Source: Tindallia californiensis (GTDB lineage Bacteria > Bacillota > Clostridia > Peptostreptococcales > Tindalliaceae). From it: DNA of 64,000 nucleotides. Below are positions 35,051 through 45,520 of this stretch, piece after piece. How positions within the stretch are numbered: position 1 is the stretch's first letter; each line of letters opens with the position of its first letter. The notes beneath the pieces were generated by a model that worked only from the letters and a program-made list of their open reading frames with translations, was not told where the DNA came from and searched no databases. The translations under genes were made by a program, and so were the position numbers. The DNA lies in assembly GCF_900107405.1 (NCBI RefSeq), contig NZ_FNPV01000005.1, positions 248,001-312,000 of the forward strand, written 5' to 3'.

Positions 35051-37024
35051 TTAAAAAGAAATCTCTACGGTGCGCACGACAGATCCATCGATAACTATTT
35101 CGAAAGCCTGGGTACCTAATCCTGTGACTTTTACTTCTATTGAGTTGCCATCCTCTTCAATATGATGATTTTTAGTAAAAATCAATGTATTATCACTGTT
35201 TTCCTCAACACGGTAGAGTTCTACCAGCACAGTACCACTTCCACCATCAAACTGAATAGGAAGCGTTCTTGTTCTAGGCTCTTCTATGTTATTTTCTCCT
35301 TGCTCAGGCATAATGTCTTCCTCAATTTCTATATCTTCTATTTGAGGCGATTCAACTCCCGCACTAATTGTCAGCGACACGCTTGTTCTTTCAGGAATTT
35401 GTCGTCCAGATACTATACTTTGTTGGATCACTATATCTTCTACATACTCTTCACTGTGCTCTTCTCGAACAGTACTTATTGGAAGGTTAAGATCTTTTAG
35501 CGATTCCCTTGCACTTTCAATAGTAGATCCTACTAGATCCGGCATAATTACCATCTCATACTCGGGTCCCTCACTAATAACTATTTTAACAACTTCTCCT
35601 TGTGTCATTTCTGTACCTGCTCTTGGCTCTTGACTTATTACAGTTCCAGAAGGCATATCGCTTGTAGCATATTCCATATCTCCTACAATGAATCCAGCGT
35701 CTTCAATCTTAAATACGGCGTTATCTTTTGCTTCATACATCAAATCTGGAACCTTAACTGTTTCTACCCCTGTACTGACAGTTAACTCTATAGGGTAATT
35801 TTCTCTGACACTCATTCCAGCTGATGGATTTTGTAATAATACGGTATCCTCATCCGTTTCTCGGTCAAATTGATACTCCACTCTGTGTTGAAGGCCTAGC
35901 TCTTCAATTTTTTCCTTGGCTTCATCTAAATGCATCCCTATAAAATCTGGAACATCAATATCTTCTGTCGTTCGAAACATGTTGCTTACATAAAACAATC
36001 CAAACGTAAATAATAAAGCAGCAACTAAAGCCGTTATAATACCAGCTGCTAATACAATTTTTGTTTTATGGCTATTTTTTGTCTTTTTCTTCTTTCGGAA
36101 TGGCTTCTGTTCTGTCATCTTTAGTAGTTCGTCCCCTTCCTTGTATCCATTTACATGGGTTGGATTCTCGTCTATTTCATCTTCAAAATCATCGAGAATA
36201 TATTCAGGATCAGTTTCAAGCTGATTTAAAGCATCAATTAACAAAGATGCATTTTGAAACCTGCTGTACTGATCTTTTTCAATTAGCTTCATAATGATAC
36301 TTTCTAAACCTTCAGAAACGGTATCATTAATATCCGACGGTAGTTCAGGTTCTTCCTGTAAATGCTTCAATGCAACAGTGATAGGACTTTCTCCTTCAAA
36401 AGGTAGCTTTCCTGTAGCCATCTCATACATGGCTATTCCAAGAGAATATAGATCTGATTTTGCATCAGTATACCCCCCCCTAGCCTGTTCTGGAGAAAAG
36501 TAATGAACAGAACCTACTAAACTGCCAGTATTAGTCAGTGTATTAGTGCTTGATGATAGTGCAATCCCAAAATCTGTCAATTTTGCTCGATGATCATCTG
36601 TGATTAAGATATTTTGAGGTTTAATATCTCGATGAATCACATAATTTTCATGAGCATGTTGAAGTGCACGCGCTATTTGCTTTGCATAATAAATGATTTC
36701 TTCCTGATGAAGCGCTCCTTTTTCTTTAATCACTTTTTTTAATGTTTTACCCTCGACCATTTCCATAACCATATAATAGATATCATTTACTTCTCCTACG
36801 TCATAAACATTAACAATATTAGGATGAGACAGACTTGCCACAGCCTGAGATTCGCGTTTAAACTTATTTACTAAATCTTTATCGCTTATCAATTCATCCC
36901 TAAGAATTTTTACAGCAACATTCCTATTCAATAAATGACATTTTGCTTTATATACAATGGCCATTCCTCCGCCACCAAGTTTTTCTATGATCTCATATCT
37001 ATTGCCAAGCATTGTTCCAATCAA
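35051..37024 (-). CDS. prkC: PASTA-domain Ser/Thr protein kinase PrkC (Stk1)
   Basis: A 657-residue membrane kinase that senses muropeptides and controls growth, cell-wall homeostasis and spore exit. Kinase domain about 6-270 with GGGGMAIVYKAK, HRDIKPQNIL and the activation DFGIAL; juxtamembrane lysine-rich segment; one membrane span near 328-352; then three PASTA repeats (about 360-560, each starting VPDFIG/VPDLMY/MPDLVG) and a C-terminal beta-rich tail. A TTG at 37024 gives the family start MIGTMLGNRYEI, has AGGTG six bases upstream and overlaps the stp stop as TTGA. Acts against Stp. Confidence 0.95.
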   Translation of the reverse strand: MIGTMLGNRYEIIEKLGGGGMAIVYKAKCHLLNRNVAVKILRDELISDKDLVNKFKRESQAVASLSHPNIVNVYDVGEVNDIYYMVMEMVEGKTLKKVIKEKGALHQEEIIYYAKQIARALQHAHENYVIHRDIKPQNILITDDHRAKLTDFGIALSSSTNTLTNTGSLVGSVHYFSPEQARGGYTDAKSDLYSLGIAMYEMATGKLPFEGESPITVALKHLQEEPELPSDINDTVSEGLESIIMKLIEKDQYSRFQNASLLIDALNQLETDPEYILDDFEDEIDENPTHVNGYKEGDELLKMTEQKPFRKKKKTKNSHKTKIVLAAGIITALVAALLFTFGLFYVSNMFRTTEDIDVPDFIGMHLDEAKEKIEELGLQHRVEYQFDRETDEDTVLLQNPSAGMSVRENYPIELTVSTGVETVKVPDLMYEAKDNAVFKIEDAGFIVGDMEYATSDMPSGTVISQEPRAGTEMTQGEVVKIVISEGPEYEMVIMPDLVGSTIESARESLKDLNLPISTVREEHSEEYVEDIVIQQSIVSGRQIPERTSVSLTISAGVESPQIEDIEIEEDIMPEQGENNIEEPRTRTLPIQFDGGSGTVLVELYRVEENSDNTLIFTKNHHIEEDGNSIEVKVTGLGTQAFEIVIDGSVVRTVEISF

Positions 37025-37779
37025 AAAGAACACCTGCCTTCCTTACTTGACTTAAATGGTTTAACAATTAAAATTGTACTATTATCATGTCCGCCTCGAT
37101 CATTAGCTGTATCAATAAGGAGTTGCGCTGCTTGGGAGGCTGATTTCGTTTCTAATAGAATATTTCTCAATTCATCATCAGAAATTAAATTTGTAACGCC
37201 GTCTGTACATAGAATCAAAATATCATGGTCCATTATCTCAAAAGGGATAAAATCAGCTCTTACGTTTTTGTCAATTCCCATTGCACGAGTAATAACATGT
37301 TTTTGTGGATGATGCAATGCCTCTTGTTTTGATATCTCACCTTTTCGATATAGCTCCGCAACTAAAGAATGATCCTCTGTCATCTGCATTAATTCATTAT
37401 TTCTAAGCAAATATGCACGACTGTCACCTATATGACCAATTACCCCACGATTGTTTTTTGTCCACACCATCGTTAGTGTTGTTCCCATCCCAGCACATTC
37501 GGGATAGTCAACAGCATACTCTAACAGTTGTTGATTAGCTCTATGAAAAGCTTCGTATAAAATTCCTGTTACTACAGAATCGTCTGCATTGTTAAATAAA
37601 AACTCCACTGCATGAGAACTAGCTACCTGTAAAGCAATGTTACTAGCCATTTTCCCACAGCTGTGACCACCCATCCCATCTGCAACCATAAAAAGGCAGT
37701 ACTCATTTTTATAAATATAATAAGCATCTTGATTTTCGCCTCTGACTTTACCAATATCCGTTAGAACAGCAATATCCAT
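37021..37779 (-). CDS. stp: PP2C-type protein phosphatase Stp1 (PrpC)
   Basis: A 252-residue metal-dependent phosphatase that reverses PrkC phosphorylation. Metal-site motifs VADGMGGHSCG, GMGTTLTMVW, HIGDSRAYLL, LCTDGVTNLI and DRGGHDNSTI appear in order. Coupled to prkC by a four-base overlap and follows rlmN by 16 bases. Confidence 0.97.
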   Translation of the reverse strand: MDIAVLTDIGKVRGENQDAYYIYKNEYCLFMVADGMGGHSCGKMASNIALQVASSHAVEFLFNNADDSVVTGILYEAFHRANQQLLEYAVDYPECAGMGTTLTMVWTKNNRGVIGHIGDSRAYLLRNNELMQMTEDHSLVAELYRKGEISKQEALHHPQKHVITRAMGIDKNVRADFIPFEIMDHDILILCTDGVTNLISDDELRNILLETKSASQAAQLLIDTANDRGGHDNSTILIVKPFKSSKEGRCSF

Positions 37780-37795
37780 GGATATTCCTCCCGTT

Positions 37796-38818
37796 TTAAT
37801 CTTTATATTTAGCTTGTTGTTTTAGTTGGCCACAAGCTGCATCAATATCTGCACCTAGCTCACGTCGTATAGTAGCAGGAATCTTGTGTTTTCTTAGAAT
37901 TTCAATTAATTCTCGGTAATCTCCTTTTTTAGAATGACTAAATAATTCATTGACAGGATTTACCGGTATAAAGTTAACATGGCATAGTTTATTCCGAAGA
38001 TGATCTGCTAAAGTCCGTATTTCTTCTTCATGATCGTTCAATCCTGGTATAAGTGCATACTCAAAAGTGATCCGTCTATTTGTTTTTTCAATATAGTAAT
38101 CACATGCTTTTAGTGTATCAGCGATACTAAACTTCAGCGCTATTGGCATTATGCTTCTCCTGATCGTATCTGATGCGGCATGAAGAGAAATCGCTAGGTT
38201 CACCGGCAACTTCAAATCTGCTAATTGATATATCTGAGGAACCAGTCCACAAGTAGATATCGTTATATGTCGCATACTGATATTTAATCCTTTTTCATCA
38301 TTAACAATGTTCAATAATTTTACTACTTCCTTTAAATTCTGTAAAGGTTCTCCACTTCCCATCAGTACAACGTTAGCTATTCTTTGGTCAATCTCCTTAG
38401 TTACCGATAGTATTTGACTTAGCATTTCTCCCGCACTAAGATTTCTATCAAGACCCTCTAAGCCAGAGGCGCAAAAGCTACAACCCATAGCACAGCCTAT
38501 CTGAGTAGATATACATATACTAGCACCATGCTTGTAACGCATCAATACCGATTCCACCATTTTACCGTCCGGAAGTTGAAAAAGAAATTTCTCTGTTCCA
38601 TCTTTTGATACTTGTTTTTTCCGTACTTCTGCAAAGGACAGAGTAAACCTTTCTGATAACTGCTTTCTCATTTCTTTTGATAAATTCGTCATTTCTTCAA
38701 AAGAAACCCCTTTACTAACCCATTCAAAAATTTGGTTCACTCGATAATTGGGCATATCCATGTGATTTATTTCCTGGGACAGTTCTTCTCTTGTCATTGA
38801 TCTTAAATCTTTTTTCAA
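37796..38818 (-). CDS. rlmN: 23S rRNA/tRNA adenine-C2 methyltransferase RlmN
   Basis: A 340-residue radical SAM enzyme that methylates A2503 of 23S rRNA and A37 of some tRNAs. The cluster motif is CAMGCSFCASG; GSGEPLQN and ISTCGLVPQI follow, with SLHAASDTIRR and a late AACGQL cysteine. A TTG at 38818 (MKKDLRSMTREEL) is seven to eight bases from GGAGG; an ATG at 38842 would translate that binding site itself as Leu-Gly-Gly, so it was rejected. Confidence 0.95.
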   Translation of the reverse strand: MKKDLRSMTREELSQEINHMDMPNYRVNQIFEWVSKGVSFEEMTNLSKEMRKQLSERFTLSFAEVRKKQVSKDGTEKFLFQLPDGKMVESVLMRYKHGASICISTQIGCAMGCSFCASGLEGLDRNLSAGEMLSQILSVTKEIDQRIANVVLMGSGEPLQNLKEVVKLLNIVNDEKGLNISMRHITISTCGLVPQIYQLADLKLPVNLAISLHAASDTIRRSIMPIALKFSIADTLKACDYYIEKTNRRITFEYALIPGLNDHEEEIRTLADHLRNKLCHVNFIPVNPVNELFSHSKKGDYRELIEILRKHKIPATIRRELGADIDAACGQLKQQAKYKD

Positions 38819-38841
38819 AAATTTTCCTCCTAGTAAGTTCA

Positions 38842-40152
38842 TTACTCTACCCTTCTAATTTTAGCTATATAAAACCCGTCAAAATTTTCATGTATCGTTG
38901 GATTTAAGAACTTCATTCCTTCTCCATCAAGCATAAACTCAGATTCTTTTTCCAGAAACTCCATTACGACATCTTCATTTTCATATGGTAACATCGTACA
39001 AGTAGAGTAAAGAATAGTACCACCAGGTTTCACATACTTAGAAGCCGTTCTCAGCATTTCTTTTTGAACTTCAGACATCTTGATCAATTGTCCCTTGTTT
39101 TTATGGGCATATTTTATTTCTGGTTTCCGTCGAATCATCCCTAAACTAGAGCACGGTGCATCTAACAATACTTTGTCGAAACTATTTATAAATGAATGTT
39201 CTACAATAGTCGCATCATGTACTTTTGTTGTAGTATTACTAATTCCCATACGATTTATATGCCCTTTCAATTGATTCAATCTTTTCACAGAAAGATCTCC
39301 AGCCAGTATAAATCCTGTGTTCTTCATTCTTTCTGCCATAAAAATGCTTTTTCCACCAGGAGCCGCTGCCATGTCAAATATTTTTTCACCCGGTACAGGA
39401 TCTAACATATCGACTGCCATCATCGAACCAAGGCTCTGAATCTGAAACCATCCATTTAGGTAAGCATTCGACTTCGTTAAATGTCTTTCAGATTCAATTA
39501 GCTTAAGTGCTTCCGGTATCCATTGTACTTGCTCTACAATGATCCCATCAATTTCAAGTGAATGTATCAGCTCGTTTGGCTTACATTTTAGCAAATTACA
39601 ACGAAGAAACAAGTCGGGCCTCCGTTTATTTGTTTCAAGGATGTTCAAAGTAGCGCTGTGACCATAATAGGCTATCATTTCATGAATAATCCATTTAGGG
39701 TATGAGTAGTGCAAGGACAAAGACTCTAGTGATTGAGAAGGCGCCATTTTCTTAGTTAAATCGTCTTTTTGTCTAGCAAAGTTTCTTAATATCCCGTTAA
39801 CAAATCCACTGGCAGAAGGGTTTGTTTTCTTAGTAATTTTTACGGCTTCATTCACAATAGCAAAGTCTGGTATTCTATCCAAGTTTAACATTTGATAGAT
39901 GGAAGCCAGTAAGATGTATTTGACTTGAAACTGCATTTTTTTTACTGGCCTTTTGCTAACAACCCCAAGACAACCCTCTAGTTTCATCATTTGATCCAGT
40001 GTTCCATATACTATGTTCACAAAAAGTTTAGTGTCCTCTTTTGACCAATTCTCTTGATGAATAAATTCATTAACAACTATATTAGAAAAAGATTTTTTTT
40101 CAACTACAATCTGAATTGCTTCAACCGCTTTTTCTCGTGGTGTTTTTTTCAT
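38842..40152 (-). CDS. rsmB: 16S rRNA (cytosine967-C5)-methyltransferase RsmB
   Basis: A 436-residue protein with an N-terminal NusB-like RNA-binding domain (about 1-140) and a C-terminal SAM methyltransferase. FDMAAAPGGKS is the SAM loop, LLDAPCSSLGMIRRKPEI holds one catalytic cysteine and LYSTCTMLPYENE the other. The ATG at 40152 has GGAGTG six bases upstream. It follows a hairpin after the protease gene. Confidence 0.95.
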   Translation of the reverse strand: MKKTPREKAVEAIQIVVEKKSFSNIVVNEFIHQENWSKEDTKLFVNIVYGTLDQMMKLEGCLGVVSKRPVKKMQFQVKYILLASIYQMLNLDRIPDFAIVNEAVKITKKTNPSASGFVNGILRNFARQKDDLTKKMAPSQSLESLSLHYSYPKWIIHEMIAYYGHSATLNILETNKRRPDLFLRCNLLKCKPNELIHSLEIDGIIVEQVQWIPEALKLIESERHLTKSNAYLNGWFQIQSLGSMMAVDMLDPVPGEKIFDMAAAPGGKSIFMAERMKNTGFILAGDLSVKRLNQLKGHINRMGISNTTTKVHDATIVEHSFINSFDKVLLDAPCSSLGMIRRKPEIKYAHKNKGQLIKMSEVQKEMLRTASKYVKPGGTILYSTCTMLPYENEDVVMEFLEKESEFMLDGEGMKFLNPTIHENFDGFYIAKIRRVE

Positions 40153-40172
40153 TTTTTTCACTCCAATACACA

Positions 40173-40201
40173 AAATAAAGGCGCTGCTAACGCCTTTATT
40201 T
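40173..40201 (-). terminator. hairpin terminator between the Zn protease gene and rsmB
   Basis: A perfect 11-base stem (AAATAAAGGCG / CGCCTTTATTT) with a seven-base loop, seven bases after the upstream stop codon. The T-rich 3' arm makes it terminator-like. Confidence 0.65.
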
Positions 40202-40207
40202 GATCGC

Positions 40208-40891
40208 TTATGATCTTCTATTTCTTATCAAAATCAATCTCATCAATTGAGCCAAAGCCGTTGCCATGGCAGCAACATAAGTAAGTGCTGCTGCATTTAA
40301 GACTTTTTTAGAGTGAGGCTTCTCATCCTGGGTAATAAAACCACCAGCACCCAATAAGTGGATCGCTTGGCTGCTAGCATTAAACTCCACTGGCAATGTT
40401 ACCACTTGAAAAAGAACCGCTGCCAGATATAGTAAAATCCCAACATCTATCAAGTTTAAAGAATCAAAAATAAAACCTCCTATTACAAAAAACCACGCCA
40501 TTGAAGAACCAAAACTTGCAATAGGAAAGATTGAGTTTCGTATCGTCAAAGGTGTATATCCATTGGCATGTTGCAAGGCATGCCCTACTTCATGCGCCGC
40601 AACACTAACAGCTGCAATCGACGTTCCTTGATATACTTCTTTTGAAAGACGTAAGATCCGATTCCTAGGGTCATAATGATCAGACAAGTATCCCTGACTC
40701 GTTTCGATGGGTATACTCTGAAGATTATGATCATCTAGAATCATTCGTGCCACTTCACGCCCAGTATACCCTTTTCGAGAAGCAATTCTTAAATACTTAG
40801 AAAAAGTTCCTTTTACTTTATTTTGAGCATACATAGCAAAAATAATCGCAGGAATCAAATAAATCATTCCTGTAGTTTGAAATCCTATCAC
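40208..40891 (-). CDS. YugP-type membrane zinc metallopeptidase
   Basis: A 227-residue protein of the DUF2268/YugP zinc-protease family with the site VAAHEVGHALQH near residue 95 and several hydrophobic segments (N-terminal, about 130-165 and C-terminal). The substrate is unknown. GTG start with GAGGTG; GTGA overlap with the DUF116 gene upstream. In clostridia this gene commonly sits between fmt and rsmB. Confidence 0.92.
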   Translation of the reverse strand: MIGFQTTGMIYLIPAIIFAMYAQNKVKGTFSKYLRIASRKGYTGREVARMILDDHNLQSIPIETSQGYLSDHYDPRNRILRLSKEVYQGTSIAAVSVAAHEVGHALQHANGYTPLTIRNSIFPIASFGSSMAWFFVIGGFIFDSLNLIDVGILLYLAAVLFQVVTLPVEFNASSQAIHLLGAGGFITQDEKPHSKKVLNAAALTYVAAMATALAQLMRLILIRNRRS

Positions 40892-41667
40892 TTTTTTTCA
40901 CCTCTTAAAAAATACTTTATAGTGTCTTCCACTTCTTTTTTTTGTACAATAGTATTATAACAAGGACCCTCTGGTCGCTCATTGATAATAGCATATACAG
41001 GAATACCCTTCACATCCATAAGTCCACTAACTAGATCTCTCTCACAGGCAATAGCTATGATGAGTTTTGGTTTTTTTTCCTTTATCTTTTTTCTTGCTAA
41101 TGTTCCTCCAGTAACTACATCACATTGAACTCCATAGGTTTGTTGGAGATATTTCAAGTCTCCTACATTGCACATACCACATTCCTGACAAAGTGCTATG
41201 CTATTAGTTACTTTAATGGAGCAGTGAGCCTTTTGCAAACAATGAGGTGTTACCAGAAGAATGTCTTTTCCATAATAGCTTTTACTTTCACTCATCGTAA
41301 GTTTATTGTTTAGCAATGTAAATGCTTTCCGCACATCATTTTTATCCCTTTTGATTAGCTTACCTACCATTTTTAGAAATGGATAAATCCATCTCAGCGA
41401 ATGTTTTGTCCATTTCAAAATTAGAACGGAAACACTTTTATTATAGCATATCCTAAAATAGGTATACAAACTTACCAACAGCATCATAAAAAAGGAAATA
41501 AACGTTAGAAGCACTATTCCGTTAAATATTATATAAGCACTCATATGATCTCCCACCGTTAGCCATCCAACCAGCAGGATCAATAGCAAAGAAATAGAGA
41601 TGGAAATTATCAATAAACCAATTGTATTTTTTGTAACATTTTGATAATCATTTATTTCATTTCTCAT
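40888..41667 (-). CDS. DUF116 family membrane protein
   Basis: A 259-residue protein with two N-terminal membrane spans (about 15-38 and 48-70) and a soluble DUF116 domain with conserved cysteines (LVTPHCLQKAHC, ALCQECGMC) and IAIACERDLVSG. The cysteine spacing could hold a metal or Fe-S cluster; biochemical function is unknown. The start codon lies in the arm of an inverted repeat (41666-41689). Confidence 0.85.
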   Translation of the reverse strand: MRNEINDYQNVTKNTIGLLIISISISLLLILLVGWLTVGDHMSAYIIFNGIVLLTFISFFMMLLVSLYTYFRICYNKSVSVLILKWTKHSLRWIYPFLKMVGKLIKRDKNDVRKAFTLLNNKLTMSESKSYYGKDILLVTPHCLQKAHCSIKVTNSIALCQECGMCNVGDLKYLQQTYGVQCDVVTGGTLARKKIKEKKPKLIIAIACERDLVSGLMDVKGIPVYAIINERPEGPCYNTIVQKKEVEDTIKYFLRGEKK

Positions 41668-41689
41668 TACGTTAAGTCCCTAACGTAAT
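41666..41689. repeat. inverted repeat spanning the fmt stop and DUF116 start
   Basis: A perfect nine-base inverted repeat (ATTACGTTA / TAACGTAAT) with a six-base loop. In the mRNA the upstream arm holds the fmt stop codon, the loop the only purine-rich stretch before the DUF116 gene, and the downstream arm runs into its ATG. Confidence 0.6.
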
Positions 41690-42610
41690 ATTTGCACTAA
41701 TGGTATTCCCCGTTAAAAACGAACTGACTGCCATACGTTTTTTTCCTGGCATTTGGATTTCTTCTATTAGCAGTTGATCCTCAGCCGTATCTACTAAAAT
41801 ACCATGCTTCGAAACCTGTCGAATCAATCCTGGGCACTGTGAATTTGATGACATTTTGATCACTTTACTCTGCCATATCTTCATCTTTTCTCCTTGACAG
41901 AAAGAATAAGCTGCTGGCCAAGGCTGCGTACCTCGAATTAAACAATGAATTGTAGATGCAGACTGGTTCCAGTTAATTTCCCCCGTATCTCTTTGTAACA
42001 TAGGAGCATAAGTAGATGCATCCGAGTTCTGTGGCTCAGCTTTAAGCTTCCCTTCTCTCAAGGTTTCCAATGTTTTCATCATCAATTCAGCTCCCAAAGC
42101 AGCTAATTTGTCATGCATCGTTACAGAAGTATCTGTATCCTCAATGGGAATCGACGCTCTCAACAACATATCACCCGTATCCAGACCTGCATCCATCTGC
42201 ATCGTTGTAACACCGGTTTCTTTTTCTCCATTAATGATGGCCCATTGAATGGGGGCTGCTCCCCGGTATTTGGGCAGCAGAGATGCATGTACATTGATAC
42301 ACCCATAAAGTGGTAATTGAATCACCGTTTCAGGCAATATGTGGCCATATGCCGCCACCACAATCAAATCAGGATCTAATTCCTTTAAAATCCGAATTTC
42401 TGCTTCGTCTATTTTTTTTTCTGGCTGAAATACAGGTATACCATAATCCAGTGCTTTTTCTTTTACCGGTGGCATCATCATTCGATGACCGCGTCCTTTC
42501 GGTCTATCTGGTTGAGTAAATATACCAACGATTTCATCTCTTTCACTATTAGCTAACGCTATTAGTGTCGGAACAGCAAAATCTGGCGTTCCCATATAAA
42601 CAATCTTCAT
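41672..42610 (-). CDS. fmt: methionyl-tRNA formyltransferase
   Basis: A 312-residue enzyme that formylates initiator Met-tRNA. IVYMGTPDFAVPTL opens the protein; the catalytic HASLLPKYRGAAPIQWA is followed by TTMQMDAGLDTGDML and a C-terminal OB-like tRNA-binding domain. The ATG at 42610 is nine bases from AAAGGTG. Paired with def upstream. Confidence 0.98.
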   Translation of the reverse strand: MKIVYMGTPDFAVPTLIALANSERDEIVGIFTQPDRPKGRGHRMMMPPVKEKALDYGIPVFQPEKKIDEAEIRILKELDPDLIVVAAYGHILPETVIQLPLYGCINVHASLLPKYRGAAPIQWAIINGEKETGVTTMQMDAGLDTGDMLLRASIPIEDTDTSVTMHDKLAALGAELMMKTLETLREGKLKAEPQNSDASTYAPMLQRDTGEINWNQSASTIHCLIRGTQPWPAAYSFCQGEKMKIWQSKVIKMSSNSQCPGLIRQVSKHGILVDTAEDQLLIEEIQMPGKKRMAVSSFLTGNTISANITLGT

Positions 42611-42641
42611 CCCAATCTTCACCTTTCTTTACACCTAAATC

Positions 42642-43148
42642 TTAAGCTTTTTTCCCTTCATTGCTATTTGATTCAGAAATGACTCTTTCATAAGATTCAG
42701 CCTCTTCTTCTGACAGCATAATGTCTGTGAATAAAACTCCATTCAAATGATCAATTTCATGACAAATTGCACGTGCCAGAAAGTCTTCAGCTTCCATTTC
42801 ATACTCTTCGTTGTAGCGATTAAGAGCTCTTACCTTTACCCGGTGGGGACGAATAACTATTCCACTCTGTTCTGGTATACTAAGACAACCTTCCGGTCCA
42901 CACTGTTCACCATCTTTTTCAATAATGACCGGGTTTATCATTTCAATTAAACCTTCTCCTATATCAATGACAATGACACGTTTCAGTACGCCAATCTGTG
43001 GAGCCGCAAGACCAACGCCTTCTGCCTGACGCATGGTTTCATCCATATCATCCAACAATGTCAAAATACGATCATTGATTTCATCCACTTCACGAGACTG
43101 TTTCCGCAAAATTGGATCTTTATCTGTTCGTATGGTTCTGATAGCCAT
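42642..43148 (-). CDS. def: peptide deformylase
   Basis: A 168-residue metalloenzyme that removes the N-formyl group from new proteins. All three motifs are present: [18 protein letters not shown] and HEIDHLNG. The ATG at 43148 has GAGAGG at proper spacing; an earlier in-frame start at 43166 overlaps the priA end. Confidence 0.98.
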   Translation of the reverse strand: MAIRTIRTDKDPILRKQSREVDEINDRILTLLDDMDETMRQAEGVGLAAPQIGVLKRVIVIDIGEGLIEMINPVIIEKDGEQCGPEGCLSIPEQSGIVIRPHRVKVRALNRYNEEYEMEAEDFLARAICHEIDHLNGVLFTDIMLSEEEAESYERVISESNSNEGKKA

Positions 43149-43162
43149 TTTTTCCTCTCCCA

Positions 43163-45490
43163 TCACAATAATATATAAGGATTTATGTCAATCACCGTAG
43201 TGACAGACGAATCAATAAGTTTTTCTTTGTTTTCAATTAAAACGTATTTTATCATTTTTTTCAATGTGTTTACCGACATATCACCCGACTTTAATAAAAG
43301 ATGGTAACGGTATTTTCCTTCTGCTCTAGTCAACGGTGCCACTACAGGTGCCATTATTATATTTTCTATCGATTCATTGCCTTGCTTTTCCAGTAGGTAA
43401 ATAAAACTTTTATAACTCACGTCAGCACTACGTTTCACTTTTTCTTCTTCTGTTCCAGAGAATGTAATGAGAATCATATCACTAAACGGAGGGTAGCAAA
43501 AGTTTTTTCGCAACTGGATTTCTTTTTGATAAAAAGCCAAGTATTCTTGACGAGCTGCCAAAGATACGGCGTAATGATCCGGTTGGTACGTCTGAAGAAC
43601 AACATTTCCAGAAATCTCTCCTCTTCCTGCTCTTCCTGCTACCTGAGTAATTAATTGAAATGTCTTTTCCGATGCTCTAAAATCCGGAAGTCCCAAACTA
43701 GCATCAGCCATTAAAACGCCAACCAATGTTACGTTTGGAAAATCAAGGCCTTTTGTAATCATCTGAGTCCCTAGTAAAATATCATGCTTTCCCTCCCCAA
43801 ATTCCTGCAACAGTTTTTCATGTGACCCTTTCTGGCGGGTGGTATCCATATCCATTCGCATAATGCTGGCATCCGGAAAGTATTCTTTTAAGGTTTCTTC
43901 TATTTTTTGTGTGCCAAATCCTTTATAGACCAGTTCTTGTTGACACTCAGGACATTGAGTGATCGTTTTTTGTTCCCATCCACAGAAGTGACATTTCAAC
44001 CTATTATCCCTACGATGCCATTTCATAGGAATGTCACAGTAATCACATTTCATAGTATTTCCGCAGTGAAAACAATTTACCAACGTAGAATAACCGCGCC
44101 GATTTAAAAATAAGATGGATTGCTCTCCACGCTCTAACCTCTCCTTTATTCGACAGATCAGCTTTTGACTAAAAAGAGTAATGTTTCCATCCTTAAACTC
44201 CTGACGCATATCTACTGTTTCAATCTCCGGAAGTCTAGCACCAGGAATACGCTCTTCAAGAGTTTCTAGATGAAATTCTTGTTGCAAACTTTGGTAATAA
44301 GATTCTACAGAAGGAGTCGCTGAGCCCATCAGAAGATTTGCCTTTTCAAAAACAGACCGAGCCCTCGCTACATCAACTGCATGATAACGGGGGGACTGCT
44401 CTGATTTATAACTGCTTTCATGTGCTTCATCAATAATAATCATACCCAAATTTCGAAACGGAGCAAAAATAGCCGATCTGGGTCCTATAACAATTTTCAC
44501 TTTTCCATCTTTTATTTTTCGCCATTCGTCAAGCCTCTCACCTTGAGTAAGATGACTATGTAGGACAGCTACCGTTTCTCCACATCGACCACGGAAACGA
44601 TCAATCATCTGTGGGGTCAGAGAAATCTCTGGTACCATTATGATACTATCTTTACCTTTTTCCAGGTTCTCTTCAATCAAATGAAGGTATATTTCCGTTT
44701 TGCCACTGCCGGTAATGCCATGAAGTAGTACCGGTTTTTGTGGATCTTTGGCTAAACTTTCCTTAATACCTCTCCAAACTTTAAGCTGATCTTCTGTCAG
44801 TACTGGTGCTGGATACGGAATAATAGGACGATTTCTGAAGGGATTTCGGCTGACAATTTTTTTCTCAATTAATACCAGGTTTTTCGTCTCTAGAGATTTC
44901 ACTGTTTGACGAGCTGTTCCTGCCAACCGAATCAATTCTACCAGCGGGAGTGTTTTTTTTTCTCGAAGAATCTCCAGTACTTTCAGCTGAGCTGGTGCTC
45001 TTTTCATCAATGTTTTAAGTTCCTCCCAAGGAGGCATACTCGTAACAATGCTTGCATAGAGCACTTTTTTAGGAGTATCTTTTGAACTGGTTTTTTCTCT
45101 TACCATCCGAATTCCATTTTCATAATAAACTTCTCTATTTGACTTCAAAACCAATCCAGAAGGAACAAAACAACGAATCCCCTCAATGTATCGACAAAGA
45201 TAATGCTTTTTCATCCAGTGCACCAGTTTCAAGTGGTGAGTGCTCATAACTGATTTGCTTTCGATCAAACTATAAATAAACTTTAGGTTTTCAGATATTT
45301 CCTTGGAATCCCATACTTTCATTATATAAGCTTCCAGGGTTTTATTGCCTTTACCAAATGGCACTAGAACCCTCATGCCAGGCATAATAGATTTTTGATA
45401 TGTTTCTGGTACCAAGTAATCAAAGTAATGGTCCATCTTCTCATGATAATGATCTAAAATCACACTGGCAATCTTTATGTTAGAACTCAA
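43163..45490 (-). CDS. priA: primosomal replication restart helicase PriA
   Basis: A 775-residue superfamily 2 helicase that restarts stalled forks. An N-terminal DNA-binding part precedes Walker [17 protein letters not shown], the DEAH box [15 protein letters not shown] and helicase motif QVAGRAGRG. The zinc region ([25 protein letters not shown]) lies between the helicase lobes. TTG start with GGAGGG upstream. Confidence 0.97.
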   Translation of the reverse strand: MSSNIKIASVILDHYHEKMDHYFDYLVPETYQKSIMPGMRVLVPFGKGNKTLEAYIMKVWDSKEISENLKFIYSLIESKSVMSTHHLKLVHWMKKHYLCRYIEGIRCFVPSGLVLKSNREVYYENGIRMVREKTSSKDTPKKVLYASIVTSMPPWEELKTLMKRAPAQLKVLEILREKKTLPLVELIRLAGTARQTVKSLETKNLVLIEKKIVSRNPFRNRPIIPYPAPVLTEDQLKVWRGIKESLAKDPQKPVLLHGITGSGKTEIYLHLIEENLEKGKDSIIMVPEISLTPQMIDRFRGRCGETVAVLHSHLTQGERLDEWRKIKDGKVKIVIGPRSAIFAPFRNLGMIIIDEAHESSYKSEQSPRYHAVDVARARSVFEKANLLMGSATPSVESYYQSLQQEFHLETLEERIPGARLPEIETVDMRQEFKDGNITLFSQKLICRIKERLERGEQSILFLNRRGYSTLVNCFHCGNTMKCDYCDIPMKWHRRDNRLKCHFCGWEQKTITQCPECQQELVYKGFGTQKIEETLKEYFPDASIMRMDMDTTRQKGSHEKLLQEFGEGKHDILLGTQMITKGLDFPNVTLVGVLMADASLGLPDFRASEKTFQLITQVAGRAGRGEISGNVVLQTYQPDHYAVSLAARQEYLAFYQKEIQLRKNFCYPPFSDMILITFSGTEEEKVKRSADVSYKSFIYLLEKQGNESIENIIMAPVVAPLTRAEGKYRYHLLLKSGDMSVNTLKKMIKYVLIENKEKLIDSSVTTVIDINPYILL

Positions 45491-45520
45491 AAATGTTTCC
45501 CTCCTGCATAAGTAAGCTTT

